Part shown: positions 51,316 to 60,566 of the stretch, one piece after another | How positions within the stretch are numbered: the first letter of the stretch is position 1 | How the letters are laid out: every line of letters starts with the position of its first letter | Assembly: GCA_045119035.1 (NCBI GenBank) | Contig: JBGVCU010000036.1 | Coordinates: forward strand, 17,241 to 81,240 | Reading direction: 5' to 3' | DNA length: 64,000 nt | Source: CAYVQA01 sp045119035 | GTDB taxonomy: Bacteria; Bacillota_I; Bacilli_A; ML615J-28; CAG-313 | The notes under the pieces: generated by a model | Database searches by the model: none | What the model was told of the DNA's origin: nothing | Seen by the model: only the letters and a program-made list of their open reading frames with translations | Program-made: the position numbers and the translations under genes

Positions 51316-51552
51316 TTGAATATAAATAAAGCTTTAAATTTTATTTCTGAAAATAATATTTCTCCACAAGAAGTATTTAAATTAGTAGAAAAGGTAAAAA
51401 ACTTAGATCTATCAAATGAAGCAAACATTAGAAGTGTAATTAGAGATGTATCAAAACTTGCTGGAAAACCAATCGATAAAAATAAAGAAAACTATATTGT
51501 AAAAGAAATTATGAAAAACGGTATCTCTGACAATTTATTTAATTATCTATAA
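51316..51552 (+). CDS. spoVIF: Stage VI sporulation protein F homologue
   Basis: A 78-residue protein. The pattern ISPQEVFKLVEKVKNLDLSNE ... VIRDVSKLAGKPIDKNKENYIVKEIMKNGI (key parts FKLVEKVKN, DVSKLAGKPIDKNKE) matches SpoVIF, a coat assembly protein under sigmaK control in B. subtilis. It starts at TTG with AAGGGG 9 bases upstream. Its own sigmaK-like promoter element is in the hairpin upstream. A short terminator follows. Confidence 0.78.
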   Translation: MNINKALNFISENNISPQEVFKLVEKVKNLDLSNEANIRSVIRDVSKLAGKPIDKNKENYIVKEIMKNGISDNLFNYL

Positions 51553-51555
51553 GAA

Positions 51556-51576
51556 GTGACCAATAGGTCGCTTTTT
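51556..51576 (+). terminator. Terminator after spoVIF
   Basis: The stem GTGACC / GGTCGC (51556-51561 with 51566-51571, one wobble) has an AATA loop and T5. Confidence 0.75.
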
Positions 51577-51621
51577 AGCGTTTAAATTAATATTTATCCA
51601 TCATAATTTGTTTCGAACGCT
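51577..51621 (+). repeat. Intergenic structured motif, copy A
   Basis: Shares ATTTATCCAT (51592-51601) and CGAACGCT (51614-51621), with an A/T-rich AATTT between, with copy B at 60879-60923. In copy A AGCGTT (51577-51582) pairs with AACGCT (51616-51621) and AAATT with AATTT, placing ATTTATCCAT in a loop. It lies between a terminator and the promoter of the CNNM gene. Confidence 0.5.
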
Positions 51622-51647
51622 TATGCGAGGGCTCTAATATAAAACAT

Positions 51648-51677
51648 TTGACAAGCAATAAAAAAATATGATATAAT
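51648..51677 (+). promoter_or_regulatory. SigA-type promoter for the CNNM/CorC gene
   Basis: TTGACA (51648-51653) and TATAAT (51672-51677) are 18 bp apart; the RBS aaggatggtg follows at 51695. Confidence 0.75.
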
Positions 51678-51712
51678 ATTCCTATAATTTTTATAAGGAT
51701 GGTGAATTTACC

Positions 51713-53116
51713 TTGTTACCACTCAGGTCGATAATGTTTGGATTATTTTTAAACGGAGCTAACGCTGATCCAACATTAATTACAATTATAGTTATTGCTC
51801 TAATATTTTTAATAATGTGCTCTGCATTTTTCTCTTCATGTGAAACAGGGTTTTCAACTGCAAACCAATTACGATTAAAAACATTCCTTGAAGAAAAAAG
51901 AAAAGGAGCCAAAAAAGCACTGTATATTACAGAAAATTACGATCGTACATTGTCAACAATTTTAGTTGGGAATAACTTAGTAAATATTGCAGGTACAACT
52001 ATAGCCGCAATTTTATTTAATAGAATTATTCCTGGAGAAGCTCTTGCCAATGTTTTAAATACCGTAATTATGACAGTATTGATTTTAATCTTTGGTGAAA
52101 TTTTACCTAAGACTATTGCAAAAGCAAATCCTGAAAAATTTGCATTACGTTTTTCTGGATTACTTTATGTTTTAATGAAGATTCTTTATCCAATTGTTGT
52201 TTGCTTTATGGCACTACAAAAACTTGTATCACGTAAAAAAGGTGAACAAATAACAATGACTGAAGAAGAGTTAGAATCTATCATTGATACAATGGTTCAA
52301 GAAGGTGAAATTGATGACGAAGATGCTGAATTAATGCATGGAATGATTGAATCAAACTATAGAACAGTTTATGATATCATGGTTCCACGTGTTGATATGA
52401 TAGCAATTAAACTTGGTATGTCTATAGAAGAAATCAAAAATATTTTCTTTCAATACAAATTTTCAAGAGTTCCTGTATATAAAGAAGATAAAGATAATAT
52501 TATTGGTATTTTAAATGAGAGAGATTTCTTTGAAGCTTTAATTGAACAAAGAGAAATAGATATAGAAAAAATGATTTCTAAACCTTTATATGTATCTTTA
52601 AGTATGAAGTCTGATGACTTAATTAGAAAGATGCAAAAAGAAAAGAAACATTTTGCCATCGTAACTGACGAATATGGTGGAACTGATGGAATTGTTACAT
52701 TAGAAGATGCTATTGAAGTTATTACTGGTGAAATATACGATGAACATGATGAAGTGGAAGAAGAAGAAATTAAAAAACTTGAAGATGATTCTTATTTAAT
52801 TGATTCTGAAATGTCACTTGATGATTTATTTGAATTATTAAAATTAGGACAAACTCCTGAAAGTAGATACTCAGATGTGGGTGGATTTATCTACGGTTTA
52901 GCAGATGAATTACCTGAAATTGGTCAAACACTAGATTATAAAACAGCTATATATAAACAAGATGAAGATGGTATGACCGAAGAGTTCTTTTTAAATCTAC
53001 ACTTTACAATAACTGATGTTGTTGAAAGAAGAATTAAACAAGTTAAATTAGAAATTAGCGAAATTAATCCAGAAGAATCTGATGATTCTAAAGATGAAGA
53101 TTTAAAAGAAGAATAA
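51713..53116 (+). CDS. CNNM/CorC-type transporter (hemolysin family protein)
   Basis: A membrane protein with a DUF21 (CNNM) domain of four TM segments (FFSSCETGFSTANQLRLKTF, LTTIL-like VGNNLVNIAGTT, FGEILPKTIAKANPEKFAL), two cytoplasmic CBS domains (IMVPRVDMIAI, IVTDEYGGTDGIVTLEDAIE) and a CorC_HlyC C-terminal domain. The family is linked to Mg2+ efflux/homeostasis; older names call it hemolysin. It has 467 residues. The start is TTG 51713, 8 bases after the RBS; an ATG at 51734 is an alternative. Confidence 0.9.
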   Translation: MLPLRSIMFGLFLNGANADPTLITIIVIALIFLIMCSAFFSSCETGFSTANQLRLKTFLEEKRKGAKKALYITENYDRTLSTILVGNNLVNIAGTTIAAILFNRIIPGEALANVLNTVIMTVLILIFGEILPKTIAKANPEKFALRFSGLLYVLMKILYPIVVCFMALQKLVSRKKGEQITMTEEELESIIDTMVQEGEIDDEDAELMHGMIESNYRTVYDIMVPRVDMIAIKLGMSIEEIKNIFFQYKFSRVPVYKEDKDNIIGILNERDFFEALIEQREIDIEKMISKPLYVSLSMKSDDLIRKMQKEKKHFAIVTDEYGGTDGIVTLEDAIEVITGEIYDEHDEVEEEEIKKLEDDSYLIDSEMSLDDLFELLKLGQTPESRYSDVGGFIYGLADELPEIGQTLDYKTAIYKQDEDGMTEEFFLNLHFTITDVVERRIKQVKLEISEINPEESDDSKDEDLKEE

Positions 53117-53127
53117 TTTGTTATATA

Positions 53128-53157
53128 AGGTGGTACATTGATACTGCCTTTTTTTAT
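53128..53157 (+). terminator. Terminator after the CNNM gene
   Basis: AAGGTGGTA and TACTGCCTT pair with two wobbles around CATTGA, followed by T7. Confidence 0.7.
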
Positions 53158-53178
53158 AAATAAAAGGGAGGAAAAAAT

Positions 53179-54573
53179 ATGAAAAATTCTTTAACAAAAC
53201 AACAGAAAAAAGAAATTTTAGAAATTCTTTTATCTACTGGTGGAGAATTTGCTGAAGTATTTATGGAAGATACTACATCTGAAACATTAGAGATGTATTC
53301 TGGAAATATTTCAAGATCAGATGTTTCTCAAACTAGTGGAGCAGCTGTTAGAATTATAAAAAATAATGTGGAAGTAAATACGTCTGTTACAGATTATAGT
53401 TACGAAAATTTAATTAAAGTAGCAGATGAACTTTCAAAATCATTTGATGGAGAAAAAACTACTGAAGTAAGTGAATTCAAAGAAATTAAAATTCCTGAAT
53501 ATGTAAAAGTTGTTAAACCTTGTAAAGGAGATAACTCTGAAGAACTTGCAATTATGGAAGAAATCACTAGAGGTGCTAAAGATTATAGTGATAAAGTAGT
53601 ACAAGTTCAAGTTGTTTTCTGGAAAAAAATCCAAGATATGGAAGTTTTTGCTAATGATGGAACAAACGTTGCTGACCATAGAAATAATATGCGTGTAAGT
53701 GGTGTTGCAATCGCAAAAGATGGAGATAAGATGCAAAGTAATCATGCTTCTCACGGACGTAACGCCGGAATGGAAATGTTTGATGGATTTGATGCTTATG
53801 CATTTGGTCAAAAAATCGCAAGAGACGCTGTTTTAATGCTTGATGCTATTGACATGCCTGGTGGAGATATTCCTGTAGTAATCGATAATGGTTTTGGAGG
53901 AGTTATTCTACATGAAGCTTGCGTACACGGATTAGAAGCAACATCTGTAGCTAAAGGTTTAAGTGTGTTCTGTGGTAAACTTGGTGAAAAAATTGCAAGT
54001 GATATTGTTAATGCAGTTGATGAAGGTGTTTCAGAAGGTGAATGGGGTTCAATCAACGTAGATGATGAAGGAACTGTATCTCAATACCGTACATTAATTG
54101 AAAATGGTGTTTTAAAATCATATTTAGTTGATAAACGTAATTCTAAAATTATGAATCATCCTATTACTGGTTCTTCACGTCGTCAAAGTTATAAATTCCA
54201 AACTACTTCACGTATGACTAATACATATTTTTTACCTGGTAAAGATAAATTCGAAGATATTATTGCAAGTGTTAAGTATGGATTATATGCTAAAGAAATG
54301 GGTGGAGGAAGTGTAAGTCCATCTACAGGAGAATTTAACTTTGCTGTTAATGTTGGTTATTTAATTGAAGATGGAAAAATTACAAAACCTGTAAAAGGTG
54401 CTACACTTGTTGGTTCTGGTAAAGACGTACTTTTAAGAGTTGAAATGATTTCAGATAATTTAGCTCATGCTCAAGGTATGTGTGGTTCTATGAGTGGAAG
54501 TGTTCCAACAAACGTAGGACAACCTACAATTAAACTATCTCATATGGTAGTTGGTGGAAAAGGAGGTAACTAA
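53179..54573 (+). CDS. tldD: Metalloprotease TldD
   Basis: The catalytic subunit of the TldD/TldE (PmbA) protease, which degrades unfolded peptides and matures some ribosomal peptides. The zinc motif HEACVH (HExxxH) lies in GFGGVILHEACVHGLEA, a slight change from the usual HEAxGH. It has 464 residues and no signal. tldE follows one base after its stop codon, as a heterodimer partner. Confidence 0.93.
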   Translation: MKNSLTKQQKKEILEILLSTGGEFAEVFMEDTTSETLEMYSGNISRSDVSQTSGAAVRIIKNNVEVNTSVTDYSYENLIKVADELSKSFDGEKTTEVSEFKEIKIPEYVKVVKPCKGDNSEELAIMEEITRGAKDYSDKVVQVQVVFWKKIQDMEVFANDGTNVADHRNNMRVSGVAIAKDGDKMQSNHASHGRNAGMEMFDGFDAYAFGQKIARDAVLMLDAIDMPGGDIPVVIDNGFGGVILHEACVHGLEATSVAKGLSVFCGKLGEKIASDIVNAVDEGVSEGEWGSINVDDEGTVSQYRTLIENGVLKSYLVDKRNSKIMNHPITGSSRRQSYKFQTTSRMTNTYFLPGKDKFEDIIASVKYGLYAKEMGGGSVSPSTGEFNFAVNVGYLIEDGKITKPVKGATLVGSGKDVLLRVEMISDNLAHAQGMCGSMSGSVPTNVGQPTIKLSHMVVGGKGGN

Positions 54574-54574
54574 G

Positions 54575-55906
54575 ATGGATTTAAAGAAATTAATTAATCG
54601 TGGAATTGAACTTGGACTTTCTGAAATTGAAATTTATTCAAGTGAAAGTTTAAATAAAAACATTAAAGTTGAAAATGGTAGATTAGATTCGTTAAATACA
54701 AAAGTAATCTCTGGTCATTCTATTCGTGGTAAATATAACGGTAAAATGGGATATGTTTATTATGAAAATATTACAGAAGATATGTTTGATGAAATCATCA
54801 ATAAAATTATCTTAAATGCAAAAATGATCACATCAAATGAAGAAGAAATTTTATTTGATGGTAATGCTGAATATCAAGAAGTAATTAACGAACCAACAAA
54901 TGCAAATAGTTATACTAATTTAGATAAAACAAATTTACTTATTGAACTTGAAGGAAAATTAAAAGAAGTAGACTCACGTATTGTTAAAGTTGCTCATAAC
55001 AGCTATATGGAAAATGTGTCAACAACAAGAATTATTAATTCAAAAGGATTAGATTTAAAACGTGAACTTGCTTATTTAGGTGCTGTATGTGGTGTCTTAG
55101 CATTTGAAAATGGTCAAAGCACTGTTGGTTATTCTCAAAGCATTGCTAAAGATTTTAGTAAAATCGATAAAGATTTACTTATTAAAGAATCTACTAGCAC
55201 TGCATTAAATGCATTAAATGCTGGTAGCGCAAAAACTGGTTTTTATGAAACTGTATTAAATAGAGATTGTATGTCACAATTATTAAGTGCATTTACTGGG
55301 ATTTTTTCTTCAGAAGCAGCACTTAAGAAAATGACTAAATTAATTGGTAAGGAAGGAGAAAAAATCTTTGGTGATAATATCACAATTACTGAAGATCCAT
55401 TCCATCCAAACGCAGTTGCAAAAATCAATTTTGATGATGAAGGTTATCCAACAAAAACTAAAAACATTGTTGAAAATGGAGTATTTACAACATTCCTATA
55501 CAATTTAAAAACTGCTCAAGTATTTGGTAAAAAATCTACTGGTAACGGATTTAAAGCAGGAACATCAGCTCCTGTAAGAGTTTCAACTACTACTGTTTAT
55601 TTACAACCAGGTCAAAGAACAGAAGAAGAATTAATCGCTTCAATTGAAGATGGAATTTATATTACAGATATTTCAGGTCTACATGCTGGTCTTGATATTA
55701 TTAGTGGAGATTTTAATGTTCAATCTTCTGGTAGATTAATTAAAAACGGAAAACTTGCTGATGCTGTAACTTTATTTGTTGTATCTGGTAACTACTATGA
55801 AATGATGAATAATGTTGTTGAAATTGCAAATAATTTAGAAGAAACATTATCAGGAACTCATGCTCCTAGTGTTAAAATTTCTAAACTTGCAATATCTGGA
55901 AAATAA
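54575..55906 (+). CDS. pmbA: TldE (PmbA) metalloprotease partner
   Basis: The partner of TldD, lacking the HExxxH motif but with the same fold (GIELGLSEIEIYSSES; STTTVYLQPGQRTEEEL; GLHAGLDIISGDFNVQSSGRLI). I start at ATG 54575 because aaggaggt is 7-8 bases upstream; the open frame extends upstream through that RBS. It has 443 residues. A terminator follows. Confidence 0.92.
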   Translation: MDLKKLINRGIELGLSEIEIYSSESLNKNIKVENGRLDSLNTKVISGHSIRGKYNGKMGYVYYENITEDMFDEIINKIILNAKMITSNEEEILFDGNAEYQEVINEPTNANSYTNLDKTNLLIELEGKLKEVDSRIVKVAHNSYMENVSTTRIINSKGLDLKRELAYLGAVCGVLAFENGQSTVGYSQSIAKDFSKIDKDLLIKESTSTALNALNAGSAKTGFYETVLNRDCMSQLLSAFTGIFSSEAALKKMTKLIGKEGEKIFGDNITITEDPFHPNAVAKINFDDEGYPTKTKNIVENGVFTTFLYNLKTAQVFGKKSTGNGFKAGTSAPVRVSTTTVYLQPGQRTEEELIASIEDGIYITDISGLHAGLDIISGDFNVQSSGRLIKNGKLADAVTLFVVSGNYYEMMNNVVEIANNLEETLSGTHAPSVKISKLAISGK

Positions 55907-55914
55907 TAAAACTT

Positions 55915-55952
55915 AGGCACTTTGTTACTTAAACAAGGTGTCTTTCTTTTTT
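55915..55952 (+). terminator. Terminator after tldE
   Basis: The stem AGGCACTTTGTT (55915-55926) / AACAAGGTGTCT (55932-55943), with two wobbles, is followed by a T-rich run. Confidence 0.85.
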
Positions 55953-55955
55953 AAA

Positions 55956-56195
55956 CCCTTCCTAGAGAAGATGAAAAAAATTTAATCTACATTTATCAAT
56001 TTCAAACTCTAAAAATTGCAAGTTAATAATAAAAAAATATTTTTATAGACCGATTTTTAGTTGTTGTTTATTTAAAAATACATTTTTATTTAAAAAATTC
56101 TATATTTCATAATTCACTTTAACATTTTAATAAGTTTTATGTGAATATTTTGTTATTTTTTGTTTTTATGTGTAATTTTAGAGCAAGCAAAACGC
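55956..56195. other. Long gene-free A+T-rich spacer before nrdD
   Basis: About 240 bases with no credible coding frame. It is very A+T-rich, with many stops in all frames. A short dyad CAAGC-AAAAC-GCTTG is at 56184-56198, just upstream of and touching the nrdD -35. Nothing else is recognised. Confidence 0.6.
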
Positions 56196-56233
56196 TTGAT
56201 TTGAGTTTTATTTTGAAATATAATATTTCAAAA
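56196..56233 (+). promoter_or_regulatory. nrdD promoter with -10 inside a 23-bp palindrome
   Basis: TTGATT (56196-56201) and TATAAT (56219-56224) are 17 bp apart. The -10 box is the centre of a perfect palindrome: TTTTGAAATAT (56211-56221), one central A, and its exact complement (56223-56233). A factor bound here would block the polymerase. It does not match the NrdR box that I know, so the regulator is unknown. Confidence 0.75.
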
Positions 56234-56243
56234 TCGAAAAAAT

Positions 56244-56284
56244 AGAGTCTATCTTTGGTAAAAAGGGTAGGGCTCTTTCTTTTC
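56244..56284 (+). promoter_or_regulatory. Attenuator-like hairpin in the nrdD leader
   Basis: AGAGTC-TATC (56244-56253) pairs with GGTA-g-GGCTCT (56266-56276), with one bulge, and is followed by TTCTTTTC. It looks like a terminator placed inside the leader, 35 bases before the nrdD start. An alternative is a simple leader stem. Confidence 0.5.
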
Positions 56285-56318
56285 CCCAAAAAAACAAAAA
56301 TACGAAAGGATAACCATT

Positions 56319-58670
56319 ATGATTAAACAAATTATAAAAAGAGACGGTAGAAGAAGAAAATTTGATGCTAGAAAAATCAATGCTGCTATTTATAAAGCAC
56401 AACTTGCATGCGGTCAAGACGATATTGCAACAGTTGATATGATTACTGAAAAGGTTGTCCAAGTATTAGAAAGTATATACGACAATAAAACACCTAACAT
56501 TGAAAACGTTCAAGACATCGTTGAAAAAGTACTAATTGAAAGCGGTGAAACAGATGTAGCTAAGGCATATATTTTATATCGTGCTGATCGTAATAAAGTC
56601 CGTGAACGTAAAAGTAATTTAATGCAATCACTTTATAACATAACTTTTAAACACTCAGAACATGATGATAATAAACGTGAAAACGCAAATATCAACGCAG
56701 ATACTGCAATGGGTATTATGTTAAAATATGGTAGTGAATCTGCAAAAAGATTCTATCTTAATGATTTAATTAAACCAGAATATTCACTTGCTCACTCTAA
56801 TGCAGATATCCATATTCATGATTTAGATTTCTATGCATTAACTATGACTTGTTGTCAAATTGATTTAATTGAATTATTTAAAGACGGTTTTTCAACAGGA
56901 AACGGATTTATTCGTGAACCTAATGATATTAGAAGTTATGCTTCATTAGCATGTATCGCAATACAAGCAAACCAAAATGATCAACATGGTGGTCAAAGTG
57001 TTCCTAACTTTGATTACGCCATGGCTCTTGGAGTTAGAAAAACTTATCGTAAATTATTAGCCGCAAATGTTGTAAAAGTACTTGCTGTGTTAGGAATTGA
57101 AGTTCAAAAAGAAGATGTTAAAAAAATGATTTCTGATATCGAAGATCAATTTGATACTACATTTACAATGGATAACACTCGTATGCAAGATGAATTGTTT
57201 ACTAGAATTAAAACTACATTTGGTGCAATTCCTGGTAAATCATATGAAATCATTCTAAAATCTGCTCACGATGAAACAAGACATGCAACATTCCAAGCAA
57301 TGGAAGCATTAGTTCATAACTTAAACACAATGCATTCAAGAGCAGGAGCTCAAGTTCCATTTAGTTCATTAAACTATGGTACTGATACATCTGTTGAAGG
57401 TAGAATGGTTGTTGATTGCTTACTTGATGCGACACTTGATGGTTTAGGAAATGGTGAAACACCTATTTTCCCTATTCAAATTTATAAAGTTAAAGAAGGT
57501 ATAAACTATAATCCAACTGATCCAAACTACGATTTATTTAAAAAATCAATGTATGTTTCTTCAAAAAGATTATTCCCTAACTTCTCATTCTTAGATGCAC
57601 CTTATAATTTACAATACTATAAACCTGGTGATTATAAGACAGAAATTTCATATATGGGATGCAGAACACGTGTTATGGGAAATGTATATGATCCAACAAA
57701 TGAAATTACAACAGGTCGTGGTAACTTAAGTTTCACTTCAATCAACTTACCAAGAATTGCTTTAAAATTAAAGAAACAATATAAAAATTCTTTATCATAT
57801 GAAGAATTAATGTCTAAATTCTATGCTGAATTAGAAAGACTATTAGAATTATGTGCAGGTCAATTACTAGAAAGATTTGAAATTCAAAAATCTAAGAAAG
57901 TCTATAATTTTCCATTCCTAATGGGACAAGGTATTTGGCTTGGAAGCGACAAATTAGATAAAAACGATGAAATTGCAGAAGTAATTAAACACGGTACTTT
58001 AACAGTAGGATTTATTGGTCTTGCTGAAACTTTAAAAACATTAATTGGTGTTCACCATGGAGAATCTAAAGAAGCTCAAGAATTAGGACTTCAAATTATT
58101 GGCTTTATGAGAAAGAAAATGGATAGTTATGCTCAAAAACATAAGCTTAATTTCTCTTTAATCGCTACTCCAGCAGAAGGTTTATCTGGAAGATTCGTTA
58201 AAGCTGATAAAGAAGTATTCGGAATCATTGAAGGTATTACTGATAAAGAATTCTACACAAATTCATTCCATGTACCAGTATATTATCCAATTTCAGCTTA
58301 CGATAAAATTAAAATTGAAGGTCCTTATCATGCATTAACTAATGCTGGACATATTTCTTATGTTGAAGTTGATGGTGACGTTGCTAAAAATACAGAAGCA
58401 TTCGAATCAATTATTCGTTGTATGAAAGAAAATGGTGTTGGATATGGTTCAGTTAACCACCCAATCGATAGAGACCCAGTTTGTGGATATAACGGAATTA
58501 TCGACAATGTATGTCCTAAATGTGGTAGAGAAGAAAATGGTATTAAATTTGATAGAATTCGCCGTATTACTGGATACTTAGTTGGTACATTAGATCGTTT
58601 CAACAACGCAAAACGTGATGAAGTAGAACATCGTGTTAAACATTTAAGCGCGGTTGATTTCAATGAATAA
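56319..58670 (+). CDS. nrdD: Anaerobic ribonucleoside-triphosphate reductase
   Basis: A glycyl-radical enzyme that makes deoxynucleotides under anoxic conditions. It has 783 residues. The ATP-cone (IIKRDGRRRKFDARKI) regulates by dATP. HAxADIHIHDLDFYALTMTCCQIDL includes an active-site Cys region. The C-terminal zinc site is CGYNGIIDNVCPKCG and the glycyl radical lies in RRITGYLVGTLDRFN. The RBS aaagga precedes it. nrdG overlaps by 8 bp. Confidence 0.97.
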   Translation: MIKQIIKRDGRRRKFDARKINAAIYKAQLACGQDDIATVDMITEKVVQVLESIYDNKTPNIENVQDIVEKVLIESGETDVAKAYILYRADRNKVRERKSNLMQSLYNITFKHSEHDDNKRENANINADTAMGIMLKYGSESAKRFYLNDLIKPEYSLAHSNADIHIHDLDFYALTMTCCQIDLIELFKDGFSTGNGFIREPNDIRSYASLACIAIQANQNDQHGGQSVPNFDYAMALGVRKTYRKLLAANVVKVLAVLGIEVQKEDVKKMISDIEDQFDTTFTMDNTRMQDELFTRIKTTFGAIPGKSYEIILKSAHDETRHATFQAMEALVHNLNTMHSRAGAQVPFSSLNYGTDTSVEGRMVVDCLLDATLDGLGNGETPIFPIQIYKVKEGINYNPTDPNYDLFKKSMYVSSKRLFPNFSFLDAPYNLQYYKPGDYKTEISYMGCRTRVMGNVYDPTNEITTGRGNLSFTSINLPRIALKLKKQYKNSLSYEELMSKFYAELERLLELCAGQLLERFEIQKSKKVYNFPFLMGQGIWLGSDKLDKNDEIAEVIKHGTLTVGFIGLAETLKTLIGVHHGESKEAQELGLQIIGFMRKKMDSYAQKHKLNFSLIATPAEGLSGRFVKADKEVFGIIEGITDKEFYTNSFHVPVYYPISAYDKIKIEGPYHALTNAGHISYVEVDGDVAKNTEAFESIIRCMKENGVGYGSVNHPIDRDPVCGYNGIIDNVCPKCGREENGIKFDRIRRITGYLVGTLDRFNNAKRDEVEHRVKHLSAVDFNE

Positions 58671-59172
58671 TACAGAAATTAGATTATCAGGTTACATTCT
58701 TGAATCTATTGTAGACGGGCCAGGTATTAGAACTGTGGTATTTACTCAAGGATGTCCACATAAATGTATTGGATGTCATAATCCAAAAACACATCCGTTT
58801 GATAAAGGTAGAGTCTTACCAATTAAAGAAATTGTTAATTTATTAATTTCAAATCCTCTAAGCAGTGGTTTAACTATAAGTGGAGGCGAACCTTTCGTTC
58901 AACCAACAAGTGTTTTATCATTAATTAAAGAATATAAACGTTATAAACCAAATCATAATATTATCATTTATTCTGGTTACACTTATGAACAATTAATTAA
59001 AATGAATAATAAAGCTATAGATGATATATTAAATTTAACTGATTATTTAATTGATGGACCATTTATAGAAAATTTGAAAGATTTAACGTTACATTTTAGA
59101 GGTAGTAAAAACCAAAGAATTATCGATTTAAAAAAATCTACAATTAATAATATTATAGAAGTAGAACTATAA
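58663..59172 (+). CDS. nrdG: Anaerobic ribonucleotide reductase activating protein
   Basis: A radical SAM enzyme that installs the glycyl radical on NrdD. The cluster motif is QGCPHKCIGCHNP (CxxxCxxC), SGGEPFVQP is a SAM-binding segment, and SGYTYEQL is another family mark. It has 169 residues from the ATG at 58663; the frame opens slightly upstream at TTG 58654. The start overlaps the nrdD stop, giving coupled translation. Confidence 0.96.
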   Translation: MNNTEIRLSGYILESIVDGPGIRTVVFTQGCPHKCIGCHNPKTHPFDKGRVLPIKEIVNLLISNPLSSGLTISGGEPFVQPTSVLSLIKEYKRYKPNHNIIIYSGYTYEQLIKMNNKAIDDILNLTDYLIDGPFIENLKDLTLHFRGSKNQRIIDLKKSTINNIIEVEL

Positions 59173-59178
59173 AAAATT

Positions 59179-59214
59179 AAGCACTATTTGTTTGTATAAA
59201 TAGTGCTTTTTTAA
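59179..59214 (+). terminator. Terminator after nrdG
   Basis: The 11-bp stem AAGCACTATTT / AAATAGTGCTT (59179-59189 with 59198-59208) is followed by T residues. Confidence 0.9.
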
Positions 59215-59252
59215 ATGATTAATGTTATAATATACTTAGTGAGGTAAATAAT

Positions 59253-60527
59253 ATGATTCTATCAAATAATATAAATATTGAACAAAATATTTTAACTTTA
59301 GCAATTTTATTTCTTTTATTAATAATTACTTCAATTCCATTTATTATAGGAATTGTTAGAAATACAATTAATATAAATGGAAATAATGAATTTATATTAA
59401 AAAGCAAACGTTTAAAACACATAATTATTATTGTACAATTAGTTATACTTTTTGTATCATTATCAGCAATAACTGTTAGTTCATATTTAGTATTAGTTTC
59501 TTATATTTTTTCAATAGTAACTATTTTCTTATATGGAAAACAAAATAAATATTTTAACGAGAATAATAAGTTTAAAATGATATTAATAATCATTCAGTTT
59601 TTACTTGCTACAATGATGACTGTAACAAACCGTGATCCTAGTTATCCGGTTGATAATTTATCTTTAGCAGCTGTAGTAATTTTTATATTTTCGATTATTT
59701 TTATTGCTGTTGAGATACTTCAAATTTTTACAATTAAAAAAATCTCAAGTAAAACAGTAATAACTAATAAAAAATATTATCCTATAGGATTTTTAAATAG
59801 AAAACAATTAGTTATTTATATTTGTTTTTGTATTTTCTGTTTAGCTATTTTTATTGTCCCTTATTGGATTAATCCATCTAAATATGATTTTAAATATGTT
59901 TTAATTTGGTTTTCACTTTTTATAATTGCTATATTTATTTATAATGTAATTTTACAATCATTTGTTAATTTAAAACCTTTTAAAGAATATATGAAAACAC
60001 TTGATTATAAAAAACTAAATATAAAGGTAATTTCAATATTATCAAATAATAAAATTCATCCAGAATATAAAAACTATTTATCAATGATTTACTTAAATAT
60101 TGTTTTATCTCATGACATAGATTATTATAAAGAATTAAGACAAAGTATATTTAAACCAACAAATAAAGCATACTTAAAAAGTTATGATTTCTTAGATGTA
60201 AATGTCTTATTATCAAAAGAAGAATATAATATTAAATATCAAGAGCTTATAGTAAAATATTCTAAAGATCAAGCTATTTTAAATAGATTGAATAATTTCA
60301 ATAATTTAATGGACATTTTTCATAATGGTAATTCGAATGTTGATATCGATAAATTAGTACCTATAAAAGAAGATGTTTTACATACTGTAATGATGAATAA
60401 ATTCTATAAAGCAATTAATACTTTCTATATTGAACCAGAAAAATTCGAAACATTAAGAAAAGATTTTATTAATGCTTATCCAGAGTTTAAAACATTAATT
60501 GAAATTTTAGAGTCTAAAAGTGTCTAA
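59253..60527 (+). CDS. Uncharacterised membrane protein with helical cytoplasmic C-terminus
   Basis: A 424-residue protein that I do not recognise. About seven TM segments cover residues 10-245 (for example ILTLAILFLLLIITSIPFI, LVIYICFCIFCLAIFIV, VLIWFSLFIIAIFIYN). The C-terminal 180 residues are helical and hydrophilic with short repeats of TPR-like size (YKNYLSMIYLNIVLSHDIDYY), but no firm TPR match. The RBS gaggta is upstream. Its G+C content is even lower than neighbours. A terminator follows at the stop. Confidence 0.7.
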   Translation: MILSNNINIEQNILTLAILFLLLIITSIPFIIGIVRNTININGNNEFILKSKRLKHIIIIVQLVILFVSLSAITVSSYLVLVSYIFSIVTIFLYGKQNKYFNENNKFKMILIIIQFLLATMMTVTNRDPSYPVDNLSLAAVVIFIFSIIFIAVEILQIFTIKKISSKTVITNKKYYPIGFLNRKQLVIYICFCIFCLAIFIVPYWINPSKYDFKYVLIWFSLFIIAIFIYNVILQSFVNLKPFKEYMKTLDYKKLNIKVISILSNNKIHPEYKNYLSMIYLNIVLSHDIDYYKELRQSIFKPTNKAYLKSYDFLDVNVLLSKEEYNIKYQELIVKYSKDQAILNRLNNFNNLMDIFHNGNSNVDIDKLVPIKEDVLHTVMMNKFYKAINTFYIEPEKFETLRKDFINAYPEFKTLIEILESKSV

Positions 60528-60544
60528 CAAAAGACACTTTTTTT
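60516..60544 (+). terminator. Terminator at the end of the membrane protein gene
   Basis: The stem AAAAGTGTCT / AGACACTTTT (60516-60525 with 60532-60541) overlaps the stop codon and is followed by T residues. Confidence 0.85.
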
Positions 60545-60566
60545 CATATAATAATATGGTGATATA

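Noticed and set aside
53440..54056. Two minus-strand frames inside tldD
   Set aside because: Shadows of codon bias in a conserved gene; the encoded sequences are of low complexity.
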